From positions 1-30,628 of the forward strand of contig JBHHVZ010000029.1 in NCBI GenBank assembly GCA_046756245.1: 30,628 bases of DNA. The letters are read 5' to 3'. This DNA comes from G021776435 sp046756245 (GTDB lineage: Bacteria > Pseudomonadota > Alphaproteobacteria > Caulobacterales > Parvularculaceae). Positions 30,624-30,628 of this stretch are shown one piece after another (positions within the stretch are counted from its first letter, which is position 1; each line of letters begins with the position of its first letter). The notes under the pieces are model-generated. The model had not been told where the DNA came from. It ran no database searches and saw only the letters and a list, made by a program, of their open reading frames with translations. Made by a program: the position numbers and the translations under genes.

Positions 30624-30628
30624 ACTAG

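Noticed and set aside
30598..30628. 10-residue ORF MSKCRNHKDH as a gene
   Set aside because: It lies over the arm of a perfect inverted repeat and has no visible Shine-Dalgarno; may be chance or a leader peptide.

Overview
The window looks like a stretch of chromosome from a GC-rich Gram-negative alphaproteobacterium. Several things point there: flbT (a flagellin-expression regulator found in alphaproteobacteria), the pairing mtaB-ftsY-yciB, the run rsmI-yraN-(BON)-gshB, LPS export genes lptF-lptG, and mostly conserved housekeeping genes with C/G-ending codons. A Caulobacterales/Hyphomonadales/Parvularculales-type relative is a guess; no rRNA or other taxonomic marker is present. I see no tRNA, rRNA, CRISPR array, transposase or phage gene.

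Layout. 1-4441: TetR-type regulator diverging from gpsA, a small membrane-anchored protein, argG, a long inverted repeat, and arfB. 4442-6178: a repeat-rich, lower-GC patch with four palindromic repeat units and two unrecognised genes. 6180-8494 (minus strand): rlmN, then a separate four-gene operon of two micro-proteins, a DUF2975-type membrane protein and a small Xre-type regulator, controlled from an operator-like AT-rich region next to rdgB. 8739-10486: overlapping rdgB-hemW. 10529-14692: the main accessory locus. An outer-membrane porin (plus strand) converges with a 12-heme c-type cytochrome whose stop codon overlaps the start of a Rap1a-domain periplasmic protein; both promoter regions carry FNR/FixK-like dyads. 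14734-19132: LpoA-like lipoprotein diverging from rsmI-yraN-BON lipoprotein-gshB. 19370-21634: a GT4 glycosyltransferase followed by a polytopic membrane protein. 21742-24044: lptF-lptG. 24167-24677: flbT alone, behind a strong sigma70-like promoter with an operator-like dyad and a hairpin that covers its Shine-Dalgarno sequence. 24720-27970: mtaB, a short opposite-strand unit (28-aa ORF with a UUCG-loop terminator), ftsY-yciB. 27967-30628: NUDIX hydrolase, a MarR regulator with a histone-H1-like tail, a TrmH-family methyltransferase, a universal stress protein, and a 15-bp perfect inverted repeat at the right edge.

The best candidate for an undescribed system is the porin / dodecaheme cytochrome / Rap1a-domain locus. 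The cytochrome is far larger than MtrA-type conduits and lacks the CXXCK heme site of NrfA/Otr-type reductases. Its outer-membrane neighbour and the FNR-like sites suggest an oxygen-regulated electron-transfer function, but substrate and direction cannot be read from the sequence. Secondary candidates are the flbT leader, the micro-protein/DUF2975/Xre operon, and the 28-aa ORF unit.
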